64,000 bases of DNA, from NCBI RefSeq assembly GCF_018614055.1, contig NZ_JAGGPB010000034.1, forward strand, positions 124,001 through 188,000, in the 5' to 3' direction. The position numbers and the translations under genes are program-made. Numbering within the stretch: position 1 is the first letter of the stretch; the number at the start of each line of letters is the position of its first letter. Below the pieces are notes generated by a model. The model made no database searches and had not been told where the DNA came from. It worked only from the letters and a program-made list of their open reading frames with translations. Shown piece by piece: positions 37,511 through 46,155 of the stretch. The DNA is from Streptomyces sp. ISL-98. GTDB taxonomy: Bacteria > Actinomycetota > Actinomycetes > Streptomycetales > Streptomycetaceae.

Positions 37511-37526
37511 AGTGGACTATACCTGT
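37511..37526 (+). promoter_or_regulatory. DasR-like site (dre)
   Basis: AGTGGACTATACCTGT agrees at about 13 of 16 positions with the DasR responsive element ACTGGTCTAGACCACT (G or C allowed at positions 2 and 15). DasR is the GntR regulator of N-acetylglucosamine and chitin use. The site is about 215 bases before ngcE. Confidence 0.45.
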
Positions 37527-37672
37527 CGGCGTCTGCAACGCCGCTTTGTGGCAGCGGGCCAGGGGGACGGGAACAGCGTGGGAAGTCGCCTCGGGCGGCT
37601 GCCTGACGCTATGTTCCGTATCTTCTGCAACTCTGCACGACCCAGCGTCATTTGACCGCGGTGGCGGGGCCC

Positions 37673-37686
37673 TTCGCCTAGGCGAA
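37673..37686. promoter_or_regulatory. 14-bp palindrome TTCGCCTAGGCGAA upstream of ngcE
   Basis: A perfect palindrome about 55 bases before the ngcE start, well placed for repression of that promoter. The cognate regulator is not known to me; a ROK- or GntR-type protein is possible. Confidence 0.5.
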
Positions 37687-37741
37687 TATCGACGGGTGAC
37701 CGGTACACCGCCTGAGTCCTGGAGAAGGCGAGGACTTGAGC

Positions 37742-39187
37742 ATGGGATCCACCTCCGCCCACAACAATGAGGGCCTTGGCCGTCGCGATCTGATCAAGCG
37801 GTCTGCCGCACTCGGCCTGATCGCTGTTCCGACGATGAGCTTCCTGTCCGCTTGTGCGAGCAGTGACAGCGGCGGCGACGAAAAGGTCGACAAGGGCAAG
37901 AAGACGGACAAGAACCCGCTGGGCGTCAATGACAGCGCCCCGCTCGAAATTGTTATTTTCGACGGCGGGTTCGGCACGCAGTATGCCCAGGACGCCAAGG
38001 CCGTCTATGAGAAGACGTACCCCAAGGCGCAGATCAAGTTCTCCTCCACGCAGAAGATCCGCTCGCAGCTCCAGCCGAGGTTCAACGGCGGCACGCCTCC
38101 GGACCTGATCGACAACTCGGGCGCCGAGCAGATGGACATGGGCGTCCTGGTCGGCAAGAAGCAGCTCACCGACCTCACCCCGCTGCTGGACGCCGCGTCC
38201 ATCGACGACCCGAGCAAGAAGGTCCGCGACACGCTGCGGCCCGGCATCGTCGAGATGGGCCAGTTCGACGGCGACCCGGTCTGGATCATGTACTACGCGT
38301 ACACCGTCTACGGGGTCTGGTACTCGCAGACCGCGCTGGAGAAGCTCGACGCGACGTACCCGGAGAACTGGGACGACATGCTCGCGCTGTGCGCCAAGGC
38401 GAAGAAGAAGGGCATCGCGGGCTGGACGTACGCGGGCAAGCACCCGTACTACATCCCCTTCTCGCTCTACCCGTTCATCGCCAAGATCGGTGGCCGCGAA
38501 GTCCTCGACGCCATCGACAACCTGGAGCCCAACGCCTGGAAGCACCCGGCCGTCAAGGCCGCCTTCGAGGCGTACTACGAGCTCTTCAAGAAGGGCTACA
38601 TCCTCAAGGGCACGCCGAGCATCGACCACATTCAGTCGCAGACCGCCTGGACCAAGGGCAAGGCGCTCTTCATCCCGAACGGTTCATGGGTGGAGAACGA
38701 GGCGTCCAAGACCATGCCCGCCGACTTCAAGCTGTCCGTCGGCGCACCGTCCGGCCTCGACGGCTCCGACAAGCTGCCCTTCGGCACCATCTGGGCGTCC
38801 GGCGGCGAGCCGTTCATCGTCCCGAAGTCGGCGAAGAACCCCGACGGCGGCATGGAGCAGCTGCGCATCATGCTCAGTGAGGCGTCGTCCAAGAACTTCA
38901 CCCAGAGCGTGAAGTCCCTGACCGCCCTCAACGGCGGCACCGACGGCATCGAGCTGACCCCGGGCCTCACCTCGGCCAGCGCCGCGCTCGAAAAGGCCGG
39001 TGCGAATGTCGTGAACCCGCGCCTGCAGGACTGGTATGTGAAGCTCCAGAAGGAGCAGATCGGTGTCGCCGGTCTCGGCGAGATGATGGCCGGCCGCGCG
39101 ACCCCGGCGGAGACCATCAAGAAGATCCAGGGCTTTGCCGATGCGGCGGCCAAGGATCAGTCCATCAAGCACTACAAGCACCAGTGA
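37742..39187 (+). CDS. ngcE: Amino-sugar ABC importer, substrate-binding lipoprotein
   Basis: About 481 aa, family 1 extracellular solute-binding protein. The N-terminus has a twin-arginine signal (GRRDLIKRSAALGL) and a lipobox (LSAC), so it is probably exported folded by Tat and lipidated. Length, gene order and my memory of the sequence fit NgcE, which binds N-acetylglucosamine and chitobiose in Streptomyces. ATG 37742 follows GGCGAGGAC; a TTG six bases earlier is less likely. The permease genes follow after a GC-rich hairpin at 39192-39219, which would make the binding protein the most abundant product. Confidence 0.88.
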   Translation: MGSTSAHNNEGLGRRDLIKRSAALGLIAVPTMSFLSACASSDSGGDEKVDKGKKTDKNPLGVNDSAPLEIVIFDGGFGTQYAQDAKAVYEKTYPKAQIKFSSTQKIRSQLQPRFNGGTPPDLIDNSGAEQMDMGVLVGKKQLTDLTPLLDAASIDDPSKKVRDTLRPGIVEMGQFDGDPVWIMYYAYTVYGVWYSQTALEKLDATYPENWDDMLALCAKAKKKGIAGWTYAGKHPYYIPFSLYPFIAKIGGREVLDAIDNLEPNAWKHPAVKAAFEAYYELFKKGYILKGTPSIDHIQSQTAWTKGKALFIPNGSWVENEASKTMPADFKLSVGAPSGLDGSDKLPFGTIWASGGEPFIVPKSAKNPDGGMEQLRIMLSEASSKNFTQSVKSLTALNGGTDGIELTPGLTSASAALEKAGANVVNPRLQDWYVKLQKEQIGVAGLGEMMAGRATPAETIKKIQGFADAAAKDQSIKHYKHQ

Positions 39188-39191
39188 GTAA

Positions 39192-39219
39192 CCCGGGGGT
39201 CCGGGGGCGGGCCCCCGGG
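39192..39219 (+). terminator. Intra-operon hairpin after ngcE
   Basis: CCCGGGGG and CCCCCGGG, 8-bp stem with a GC-rich 12-base loop, right after the ngcE stop. No T-run. Probably a partial terminator or mRNA stabiliser. Confidence 0.6.
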
Positions 39220-39269
39220 AGATCGCAGAACCAGCGGCGGCACACGCCCGAAGAGCGGGGTCGGTAACC

Positions 39270-40193
39270 ATGCAACACGGCAAGTACCGGTTCATTGCGG
39301 GGTTCTTGGGAGCCCCATTGGCGTTGTACGTAATCTTCGTCATCTGGCCGTTCATCCAGTCCATTTACTACTCGTTCACGGACTGGACCGGCCTGAGCCC
39401 GGACTTCGAAATGGTCGGCTTCGACAACTACAGCAGAATGCTGGAAGACCAGATCTTCTGGGATTCTCTGGGGCACAGCCTGCTCTTCGCACTGCTGCTG
39501 CCGCTGGTGACGCTCGGCCTCGCGCTTTTCTTCGCCTTCATGATCAATGTCGGCGGGCGGCGCCGGAAGGGCGCCGCCATCGCGGGAGTCCGGGGCTCGT
39601 CCTTCTACAAGGTCGCCTACTTCTTCCCGCAGGTGCTCTCGATCGCCATCGTCGCGGTGCTGTTCGCTTTCGCGTACAACCCGAACGAAGGCGCCATCAA
39701 CGGACTGCTGAGAGCGATCGGTCTCGACAGCATTCAGCCGCAGTGGCTGGGTGACCCGGACATCGCCATCTGGGCAGTCATGGCAGTGATGGTCTGGGCC
39801 ACCGTGGGCTTCTTCGTGGTGCTCTTCTCCGCGGGCATGGCGTCCATTCCCAGGGACTTCTACGAGGCTGCCCTGCTCGACGGCGCGAGCCGGGTCACCA
39901 CATTCTTCAGGATCACCATCCCGCTGCTCTGGGACACCGTGCAGTCGGGCTGGGTCTACCTGGGAATCCTCGCCCTGGGCGCGGAATCCTTCGCGGTCGT
40001 CCAGATCATGACCGTGGGCCCCGGCGGCCCCGACTACTCGACGACCGTCCTGGTGCTGTACGTCTACCAGACGGCGTTCCGGGACGGCCAGGCAGGTTAT
40101 GCGACAACGATCGGAGTGGCCCTCCTCGTCATCACTCTGGCCTTCGCGGCCCTGGTGATGCGACTGGGCCGGCGTGAGCGGCTGGAGTTCTGA
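39270..40193 (+). CDS. ngcF: Amino-sugar ABC importer, permease 1
   Basis: 307 aa, MalF-type permease with six hydrophobic segments; FIAGFLGAPLALYVIFVIWPF is the first. The EAA loop that contacts the ATPase is DFYEAALLDGASRVTTFFRITIP. Its TGA overlaps the ATG of the next permease gene. There is no ATPase gene in the operon, as expected for Streptomyces sugar importers that share the MsiK ATPase. Partner of NgcE and NgcG in taking up N-acetylglucosamine or chitobiose. Confidence 0.9.
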   Translation: MQHGKYRFIAGFLGAPLALYVIFVIWPFIQSIYYSFTDWTGLSPDFEMVGFDNYSRMLEDQIFWDSLGHSLLFALLLPLVTLGLALFFAFMINVGGRRRKGAAIAGVRGSSFYKVAYFFPQVLSIAIVAVLFAFAYNPNEGAINGLLRAIGLDSIQPQWLGDPDIAIWAVMAVMVWATVGFFVVLFSAGMASIPRDFYEAALLDGASRVTTFFRITIPLLWDTVQSGWVYLGILALGAESFAVVQIMTVGPGGPDYSTTVLVLYVYQTAFRDGQAGYATTIGVALLVITLAFAALVMRLGRRERLEF

Positions 40194-41119
40194 TGAAGAT
40201 CACTGACACCCCTCCCGCCGACGTCGGCGCCGCGGACCGCCCGCCGGTGCGCAAGGCGACCGTCACGGAGCCCGCCAAGAAGCGGCGCGACGTCAGCGGC
40301 ACCACGCTCAACGTCTTCTCGCACGGCGTCCTGATCCTGTGGGCCTTCATGGTCGTCATGCCGCTGCTCTGGGCGGTGATGACGTCCTTCAAGGACGACG
40401 CGTCGATCTTCGAGTCGCCGTTCTCGCTGCCGGACAAGCTGCACTTCGAGAACTGGTCGCGCGCCTGGTCCGAAGCGCACATGAGCGACTACTTCTTCAA
40501 CACCGTCATCGTGGTCGGCGGCTCGCTCGTCGGCACGCTGCTGCTGGGCTCCATGGCGGCGTACGTCCTCGCCCGCTTCGACTTCCCCGGGAACCGCTTC
40601 ATCTACTTCCTCTTCGTCGGAGGAATGAGCTTCCCGATCATGCTGGCCCTGGTGCCGCTCTTCTACGTACTGAAGAACATGGGGATGCTGGAGACCATCC
40701 CCGGCCTGATCCTCGTCTACATCGCGTACTCGCTGCCCTTCACCGTCTTCTTCCTCACCTCGTTCTTCCGTACGCTGCCGAGCTCGGTGGCGGAAGCGGC
40801 GATGATCGACGGCGCCTCGCACACCCGGACCTTCTTCCAGGTGATGCTGCCGATGGCCAAGCCCGGCCTGATCAGCGTCGGCATCTTCAACTTCCTGGGG
40901 CAGTGGAACCAGTACATGCTGCCGACGGTGCTCAACAACAACCCGGAGAACCGGGTGCTCTCCCAGGGCCTGGTCGAGCTCGCGACCAGCCAGGGATACA
41001 AGGGCGACTGGTCGGGGCTCTTCGCCGGTCTGGTGATGGCGATGCTGCCCGTCCTCGCGGCGTACATCATCTTCCAGCGCCAGGTCGTCGCCGGCCTGAC
41101 CGCGGGCGCCGTGAAGTAG
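40193..41119 (+). CDS. ngcG: Amino-sugar ABC importer, permease 2
   Basis: 308 aa, MalG-type permease, six membrane segments after a charged N-terminal tail (KATVTEPAKKRRDVSG). EAA loop: SSVAEAAMIDGASHTRTFFQ. Its ATG overlaps the stop of the first permease gene, so the two subunits are translated together. The hairpin at 41146-41182 ends the operon, and the ROK regulator gene follows on the same strand. Confidence 0.9.
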   Translation: MKITDTPPADVGAADRPPVRKATVTEPAKKRRDVSGTTLNVFSHGVLILWAFMVVMPLLWAVMTSFKDDASIFESPFSLPDKLHFENWSRAWSEAHMSDYFFNTVIVVGGSLVGTLLLGSMAAYVLARFDFPGNRFIYFLFVGGMSFPIMLALVPLFYVLKNMGMLETIPGLILVYIAYSLPFTVFFLTSFFRTLPSSVAEAAMIDGASHTRTFFQVMLPMAKPGLISVGIFNFLGQWNQYMLPTVLNNNPENRVLSQGLVELATSQGYKGDWSGLFAGLVMAMLPVLAAYIIFQRQVVAGLTAGAVK

Positions 41120-41145
41120 CGCCACCGGGGTTTTCTGCCTCAGTA

Positions 41146-41182
41146 CGAACCGCCCGCCGGCATCCCGCCGACGGGCGGTTCG
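41146..41182 (+). terminator. Terminator of the ngc operon
   Basis: CGAACCGCCCGCCGG pairs with its near-complement CCGACGGGCGGTTCG across a short loop (CATCC), just after ngcG. One mismatch in the stem; no long T-run. Confidence 0.75.
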
Positions 41183-41277
41183 GCGTTCAGCGGGCTGTGT
41201 CACAACGCTCAAGGTCTTGACGCGAAGCAACCCCAAAGGCTCATCTTAGGGTTCACATGTTGGAGGAAGGGAAGTCA

Positions 41278-42477
41278 ATGGAGACTCCGGGGTCGCAGAC
41301 GTCACTGCACCGGGCCAACCTTGAGCGGGTCGTTCGTGCGGTACGCATGGCGGGCTCGCTCACCCAGGCAGAGATCGCCAGGACCACAGGGCTCTCTGCA
41401 GCCACGGTCTCCAATATCGTTCGCGAACTGAAGGACGGCGGGACCGTCGAGGTCACGCCGACCTCCGCGGGCGGCCGCCGGGCTCGCAGCGTCGCGCTCA
41501 GCAGCGACGCGGGCATCGTCATCGGCGTCGACTTCGGTCATACGCACCTGCGCGTTGCCGTCGGAAATCTCGCGCACCAGGTGCTCGCCGAGGAGGCCGA
41601 GCCGCTGGACGTGGACGCCTCGTCCGCCGAAGGCTTCGACCGGGCAGAAGGCCTGGTCAAGCGGCTGATCGCGGCGACCGGCATCAGTCAGGACAAGGTG
41701 ATCGGCGTCGGTCTCGGCGTACCGGGACCCATCGACGTCGAGTCCGGCACGCTCGGCTCGACCTCGATCCTGCCGGGCTGGAAGGGCATCAACCCGAGCG
41801 AGGAACTGTCCGGCCGCCTCGGTGTGCCCGTGTACGTCGACAACGACGCCAACCTCGGCGCCCTCGGCGAGCTGGTCTGGGGCAGTGGGCGCGGGGTCAA
41901 GGACCTGGCATACATCAAGGTCGCGAGCGGTGTCGGCGCCGGCCTGGTGATCAGCGGACAGATCTACCGGGGACCCGGCGGCACGGCCGGCGAGATCGGG
42001 CACATCACGCTCGACGAGTCGGGGCCGGTCTGCCGCTGCGGCAACCGGGGCTGCCTGGAGACCTTCACGGCCGCCAGGTACGTCCTGCCGCTGCTCCAGT
42101 CCAGCCACGGCGCCGATCTGACCATGGAGCGCGTGGTGCAGCTGGCCCGCGAGGGCGATCCGGGCTGCCGCCGGGTCATCGCGGACGTCGGCCGCCACAT
42201 CGGCAGCGGCGTCGCCAACCTCTGCAACCTCCTCAACCCCAGCCGTGTGGTGCTGGGCGGAGACCTCGCGGAGGCGGGTGAGCTGGTGCTCGGGCCGATC
42301 CGCGACTCGGTGTCCAGGTACGCCATTCCCAGCGCAGCCAGGCAGCTTTCGGTGCTGCCCGGAGCGCTCGGCGGGCGGTCCGAAGTGCTGGGCGCGCTGG
42401 CGCTCGTACTCAATGAAATGGGCGATTCGACCCTTCTGGACAGTGCACTGCCCGCCGACGCGCCTGCCTTCACCTAG
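41278..42477 (+). CDS. rok7B7: ROK-family transcriptional regulator
   Basis: 399 aa. An N-terminal winged helix (GSLTQAEIARTTGLSAATVSNIV) precedes a ROK sugar-kinase-like domain: DFGHTHLRVAVG as the ATP motif remnant, GVPGPID, VDNDANLGALGE, and the zinc-binding CRCGNRGCLE. It lies between an amino-sugar importer and a xylose-type importer. In S. coelicolor the matching regulator Rok7B7 affects xylose use, carbon catabolite repression and antibiotic production. I prefer ATG 41278, which has GGAGGAAGGG upstream; ATG 41257 would put that site inside the gene. Probably a repressor or activator of xylFGH. Confidence 0.9.
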   Translation: METPGSQTSLHRANLERVVRAVRMAGSLTQAEIARTTGLSAATVSNIVRELKDGGTVEVTPTSAGGRRARSVALSSDAGIVIGVDFGHTHLRVAVGNLAHQVLAEEAEPLDVDASSAEGFDRAEGLVKRLIAATGISQDKVIGVGLGVPGPIDVESGTLGSTSILPGWKGINPSEELSGRLGVPVYVDNDANLGALGELVWGSGRGVKDLAYIKVASGVGAGLVISGQIYRGPGGTAGEIGHITLDESGPVCRCGNRGCLETFTAARYVLPLLQSSHGADLTMERVVQLAREGDPGCRRVIADVGRHIGSGVANLCNLLNPSRVVLGGDLAEAGELVLGPIRDSVSRYAIPSAARQLSVLPGALGGRSEVLGALALVLNEMGDSTLLDSALPADAPAFT

Positions 42478-42478
42478 A

Positions 42479-42507
42479 TAACGAATGGCACCGTTGTCAT
42501 CTCGTTA
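42479..42507. promoter_or_regulatory. Operator candidate upstream of xylF
   Basis: TAACGA (42479-42484) and TCGTTA (42502-42507) form an inverted repeat 17 bases apart. Between them lies GGCACCGTTGTCAT, whose complement shares ATGACAACG with the palindrome before the GH92 gene. A plausible Rok7B7 target. Confidence 0.4.
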
Positions 42508-42598
42508 AGGGTTTACTCCTTGACGCTGCCAGCGGGGCGGAGTTGACTTCCAGCCACCTCGGCCGCAACGACGCGGCCTCGTCAGGGAGGTTTCTGAA

Positions 42599-43711
42599 GT
42601 GAACACGCAGATGCGTCGTGCCGCCGTGGCCGTGGCCGCCACCGCAATGGCCGTTTCCCTCGCCGCCTGTGGCAGCGCCAAGGAGTCCGGAGACAAGGCA
42701 GACGAGACAGCCGGGAACAAGGGCGATGCCCTCAAGATCGGCCTGCTCCTGCCGGAGAACCAGACGGCGCGTTACGAGAAGTTCGACAAGCCGCTGATCG
42801 AGGAGAAGATCAGCGAGCTGACCGATGGCAAGGCCGAGGTCGTTTACGCCAACGCCAAGCAGGACGCCACCGTCCAGACGCAGCAGATCGACACGATGAT
42901 CACCAACAAGGTCGACGCGCTGATCGTGGACGCGGTGGACTCGAAGGCGATCGCCAACGGCGTGAAGAAGGCCAAGGACCAGGGCATCCCGGTCGTCGCC
43001 TTCGACCGCCTCGCCGAGGGCCCGATCGACGCCTACACCTCCTTCGACAATGAAGAGGTCGGCCACGTCCAGGGCGAGGCCCTGCTCGAGGCGCTGGGCG
43101 ACAAGGCCAAGGACGCCCAGATCGTCATGATGAACGGCGCCATCACCGACCCGAACGCCGCCCTCTTCAAGAAGGGCGCGCTGGCCGAGCTCAAGGGCAA
43201 GGTCAAGATCGGCAAGTCGTACGACACCAAGGAGTGGAAGCCGGAGAACGCCAACGCCAACATGGAAGGCGCGATCTCGTCCCTCGGCAAGGACAAGATC
43301 GACGGCGTCTACTCCGCCAACGACGGCATGGCGGGCGGCATCATCACCGCTCTCAAGGCCGCCGGTTTCTCCAAGCTCCCGCCGGTCACCGGCCAGGACG
43401 CCGAACTCGCCGGTGTGCAGCGCATCGTCGCCGGTGAGCAGTTCATGAGCGTCTACAAGCCGTACGCCCCTGAGGCGTCCGCCGCTGCCGAGATGGCCGT
43501 CGCGCTGGCCAAGGGCGAGAAGCTCAACAACATCGCCAAGGACACCGTGGACAGCCCCACCACCAAGGGCATCCCGACCCTGCTGGTGCCCGTCATCTCG
43601 CTGACCCAGGACAACATCAAGGACACTGTCGTCAAGGACGGCGTCTACACGGTCGAAGAGATCTGCACCCCGAAGTACAAGGCCGCCTGCGACAAGCTCG
43701 GTCTCAAGTAA
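42599..43711 (+). CDS. xylF: Sugar ABC importer, periplasmic-type binding lipoprotein
   Basis: 370 aa, Peripla_BP_4 (ribose/xylose-binding) family. The signal sequence ends in the lipobox LAAC (MRRAAVAVAATAMAVSLAAC). The mature protein has the two-lobed sequence pattern with VDALIVDAVDSKAIANG and GVYSANDGMAGG typical of XylF and related proteins. GTG start with GGGAGG 8 bases before. It is the first gene of a three-gene importer directly downstream of rok7B7, as in S. coelicolor where the system is linked to xylose. A strong stem-loop follows the gene. Confidence 0.88.
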   Translation: MNTQMRRAAVAVAATAMAVSLAACGSAKESGDKADETAGNKGDALKIGLLLPENQTARYEKFDKPLIEEKISELTDGKAEVVYANAKQDATVQTQQIDTMITNKVDALIVDAVDSKAIANGVKKAKDQGIPVVAFDRLAEGPIDAYTSFDNEEVGHVQGEALLEALGDKAKDAQIVMMNGAITDPNAALFKKGALAELKGKVKIGKSYDTKEWKPENANANMEGAISSLGKDKIDGVYSANDGMAGGIITALKAAGFSKLPPVTGQDAELAGVQRIVAGEQFMSVYKPYAPEASAAAEMAVALAKGEKLNNIAKDTVDSPTTKGIPTLLVPVISLTQDNIKDTVVKDGVYTVEEICTPKYKAACDKLGLK

Positions 43712-43758
43712 GTCCCCTGTCCCGCATGGGACTCGAAGACTTACGCGCGGTTGAAGCC

Positions 43759-43810
43759 TGTCCGGCGCCCCGCCCTCCACAGCCCCGCAGCTCGGGCGGG
43801 GCGCCGGACA
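43759..43810 (+). terminator. Perfect 17-bp stem-loop after xylF
   Basis: TGTCCGGCGCCCCGCCC and its exact complement (43794-43810) around an 18-base loop, between xylF and xylG. No T-run. Likely reduces read-through so that the binding protein exceeds the ATPase and permease. Confidence 0.75.
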
Positions 43811-43922
43811 GAACACCCCGCCACCCGCAACACCCGTCACCCGCACATTCCTGCTCAACCTCCGCGCCACTTCCCCCCGGCGCGGCATCCCCGCCGGTCA
43901 GGCGGCGAAGGAGATGGTTCAC

Positions 43923-44702
43923 GTGTCCGCTACGCCCGTGCTGGCGTTGCGAGGGGTCTCCAAGCGGTTCGGTGCCGTCCAGGCGCTCACCGACGTAGAG
44001 CTTGAGGTCCACGCCGGTGAAGTGGTCGCCCTGGTGGGCGACAACGGAGCCGGCAAGTCCACGCTGGTCAAGACCATTGCCGGCGTCCACCCCATCGATG
44101 ACGGTGTCATCGAGTGGGAAGGCAGCTCCGTACAGATCAACAAGCCCCACGACGCGCAGAACCTCGGCATCGCGACCGTCTACCAGGACCTCGCGCTCTG
44201 CGACAACATCGACGTCGTCGGCAACCTCTACCTCGGCCGGGAGATCCGCAAGCGCGGCATCCTCAACGAGGTCGAGATGGAGCGCCGCGCCCGCGAGCTC
44301 CTCACCACGCTGTCCATCCGGATCCCGAGCGTGCGCATCCCGATCGCCTCGCTCTCCGGCGGTCAGCGCCAGACCGTGGCCATCGCCCGCTCGATGCTCG
44401 GTGAGCCCAAGCTCGTCATCCTCGACGAGCCGACCGCGGCCCTCGGCGTCGAGCAGACCGCCCAGGTCCTCGACCTCGTCGAGCGGCTGCGCGAGCGCGG
44501 CCACGCGGTCATCCTCATCAGCCACAACATGGCGGACGTCAAGGCCGTCGCGGACAAGGTGGCGGTCCTCAGGCTGGGCCGTAACAACGGCGTCTTCGAC
44601 GTCAAGACCACCTCGCAGGAAGAGATCATTTCCGCCATCACCGGTGCCACGGACAACGCCGTGACCCGCCGTGCGGCGCGCAACGGGGAGGCCCAGAAGT
44701 GA
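43923..44702 (+). CDS. xylG: Sugar ABC importer, ATP-binding protein
   Basis: 259 aa with a single nucleotide-binding domain, about half the length of classical XylG/RbsA (two domains). Walker A is GDNGAGKST, signature LSGGQRQT, Walker B LVILDEPTAAL, and the switch His is in ILISHNM. GTG 43923 has GAAGGAG nine bases upstream; ATG 43914 touches that site. Its stop overlaps the GTG of the permease gene (GTGA). Single-domain versions probably work as homodimers. Confidence 0.9.
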   Translation: MSATPVLALRGVSKRFGAVQALTDVELEVHAGEVVALVGDNGAGKSTLVKTIAGVHPIDDGVIEWEGSSVQINKPHDAQNLGIATVYQDLALCDNIDVVGNLYLGREIRKRGILNEVEMERRARELLTTLSIRIPSVRIPIASLSGGQRQTVAIARSMLGEPKLVILDEPTAALGVEQTAQVLDLVERLRERGHAVILISHNMADVKAVADKVAVLRLGRNNGVFDVKTTSQEEIISAITGATDNAVTRRAARNGEAQK

Positions 44703-45982
44703 GCACCGACAAGATCCCCGCGGGCCACGTCGTCGAGAACCCCGAGGCCGCCCACGACGCGCTCACCGCCGTCGACCCCCGGCTGCTCGTCCGCGAGCGC
44801 GGCTTCGCGGGCTACATCTCCGAGTTCAAGCGCAAGCTGCACGCCGGTGACCTGGGCTCGATCCCCGTGGTCATCGGTCTGATCCTCATCTGCGCGATCT
44901 TCCAGGGTCTGAACTCGAACTTCCTCTCCGCGCAGAACCTCAGCAACATCGCCGTCACGATGGTCGCCACCGGCATGATGGCCGTCGGCATCATCTTCGT
45001 GCTGCTGCTCGGCGAGATCGACCTGTCGGTCGGTTCCGTCAGTGGTGTGTCCGGCGCCATCGTGGCCGTACTGAGCGTCACGCACGGCATGAACGAGTGG
45101 CTCGCGGTGATCGTCGCGATCGCCAGCGGCGCGGCCATCGGCGCGGTCCACGGCTTCTTCTTCGCCCGGATCGGCGCACCCGCCTTCGCCGTCACACTGG
45201 CCGGCCTGCTCTTCTGGCTCGGCTTCATGCTCCAGCTCCTCGGCGACCAGGGCACCATCAACCTGGACAGCGACGGCGTCGTCGGCAAGCTGACCACGTA
45301 CTACTTCTCGGACGTGGCGGCCGCCTACGGCCTCGCCGCGCTCGCGGTGGCCGGCTTCTTCCTCTCGTCCTTCTTCGACAACCGCCGCCGCGAGGCCGCG
45401 GGCGTCCCGTCCCGCCCGCTCATGGACATCGTGATGCGTACGGCGGTGCTCGCTGTGGTCGCATTCGCCGCCGCGATCATGTTCAACCAGTACAAGGGCC
45501 TGCCCCTGGCGCTGCTGCTCTTCCTCGTCGTGCTGGTGGTGACGGACTTCGTGCTCCGTCGCACCGCGTACGGCCGCAAGATCTTCGCGCTCGGCGGCAG
45601 CGTCGAGGCCTCGCGGCGTGCCGGTATCAACGTCACGGCGGTCCGGATCTCGGTCTTCGCGATCGCCGGTACGTTCGCTGCCGTCGGCGGCCTGTTCTGG
45701 GCCTCCAAGATCGCCGCCGCCAACCAGAGCGCCGGCGCCGGTGACCTGCTCATGAACGTCATCGCGGCGGCCGTCATCGGCGGTACCAGCCTCTTCGGCG
45801 GACGCGGCCGGACCTGGAACGCGCTGCTCGGCGTCATGGTGATCGTCTCGATCCAGTACGGGCTGGCGCTGGAAGGCATCGCCACGCCGATCCAGTACAT
45901 GATCACCGGTGGTGTTCTGCTGGCGACCGTGGTGATCGACTCCGTCACCCGGAAGACCCAGAAGACCGCGGGCCGCGCCTGA
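44699..45982 (+). CDS. xylH: Sugar ABC importer, permease
   Basis: 427 aa, branched-chain/ribose-type permease (BPD_transp_2) with about ten to twelve hydrophobic segments. MMAVGIIFVLLLGEIDLSVG near the N-terminal third is the family hallmark, and GRGRTWNALLGVMVIVSI is near the end. GTG start overlaps the ATPase stop, so translation is coupled. Forms the membrane channel for XylF and XylG. A near-perfect terminator follows. Confidence 0.9.
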   Translation: MSTDKIPAGHVVENPEAAHDALTAVDPRLLVRERGFAGYISEFKRKLHAGDLGSIPVVIGLILICAIFQGLNSNFLSAQNLSNIAVTMVATGMMAVGIIFVLLLGEIDLSVGSVSGVSGAIVAVLSVTHGMNEWLAVIVAIASGAAIGAVHGFFFARIGAPAFAVTLAGLLFWLGFMLQLLGDQGTINLDSDGVVGKLTTYYFSDVAAAYGLAALAVAGFFLSSFFDNRRREAAGVPSRPLMDIVMRTAVLAVVAFAAAIMFNQYKGLPLALLLFLVVLVVTDFVLRRTAYGRKIFALGGSVEASRRAGINVTAVRISVFAIAGTFAAVGGLFWASKIAAANQSAGAGDLLMNVIAAAVIGGTSLFGGRGRTWNALLGVMVIVSIQYGLALEGIATPIQYMITGGVLLATVVIDSVTRKTQKTAGRA

Positions 45983-45996
45983 CCGCGGCACACCGG

Positions 45997-46030
45997 ACGT
46001 GCCCGGCACCGATTTCGGTGCCGGGCACGT
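45997..46030 (+). terminator. Terminator of the xyl operon
   Basis: Perfect 16-bp stem (ACGTGCCCGGCACCGA and its complement) with a 2-base apex, 14 bases after the xylH stop, followed by TT. Confidence 0.88.
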
Positions 46031-46155
46031 TTGTGCGTACGGCCGTCCGCTCACCCGGGTGACGCAGAACGCACCGCCCGATGACCACAGTCGCGAGCGG
46101 AACATTAGACTCGGCAGACCGGCAAGCCAGACAGTTCAACTGCAAGGAGGCACGG

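Larger units (their letters stand above)
37285..37741. promoter_or_regulatory. Divergent GH92 / ngcE promoter region
   Basis: About 457 bases containing three operator candidates listed separately (37298-37309, 37511-37526, 37673-37686). I see no reading frame with codon use or a ribosome binding site that suggests another gene. Confidence 0.55.
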
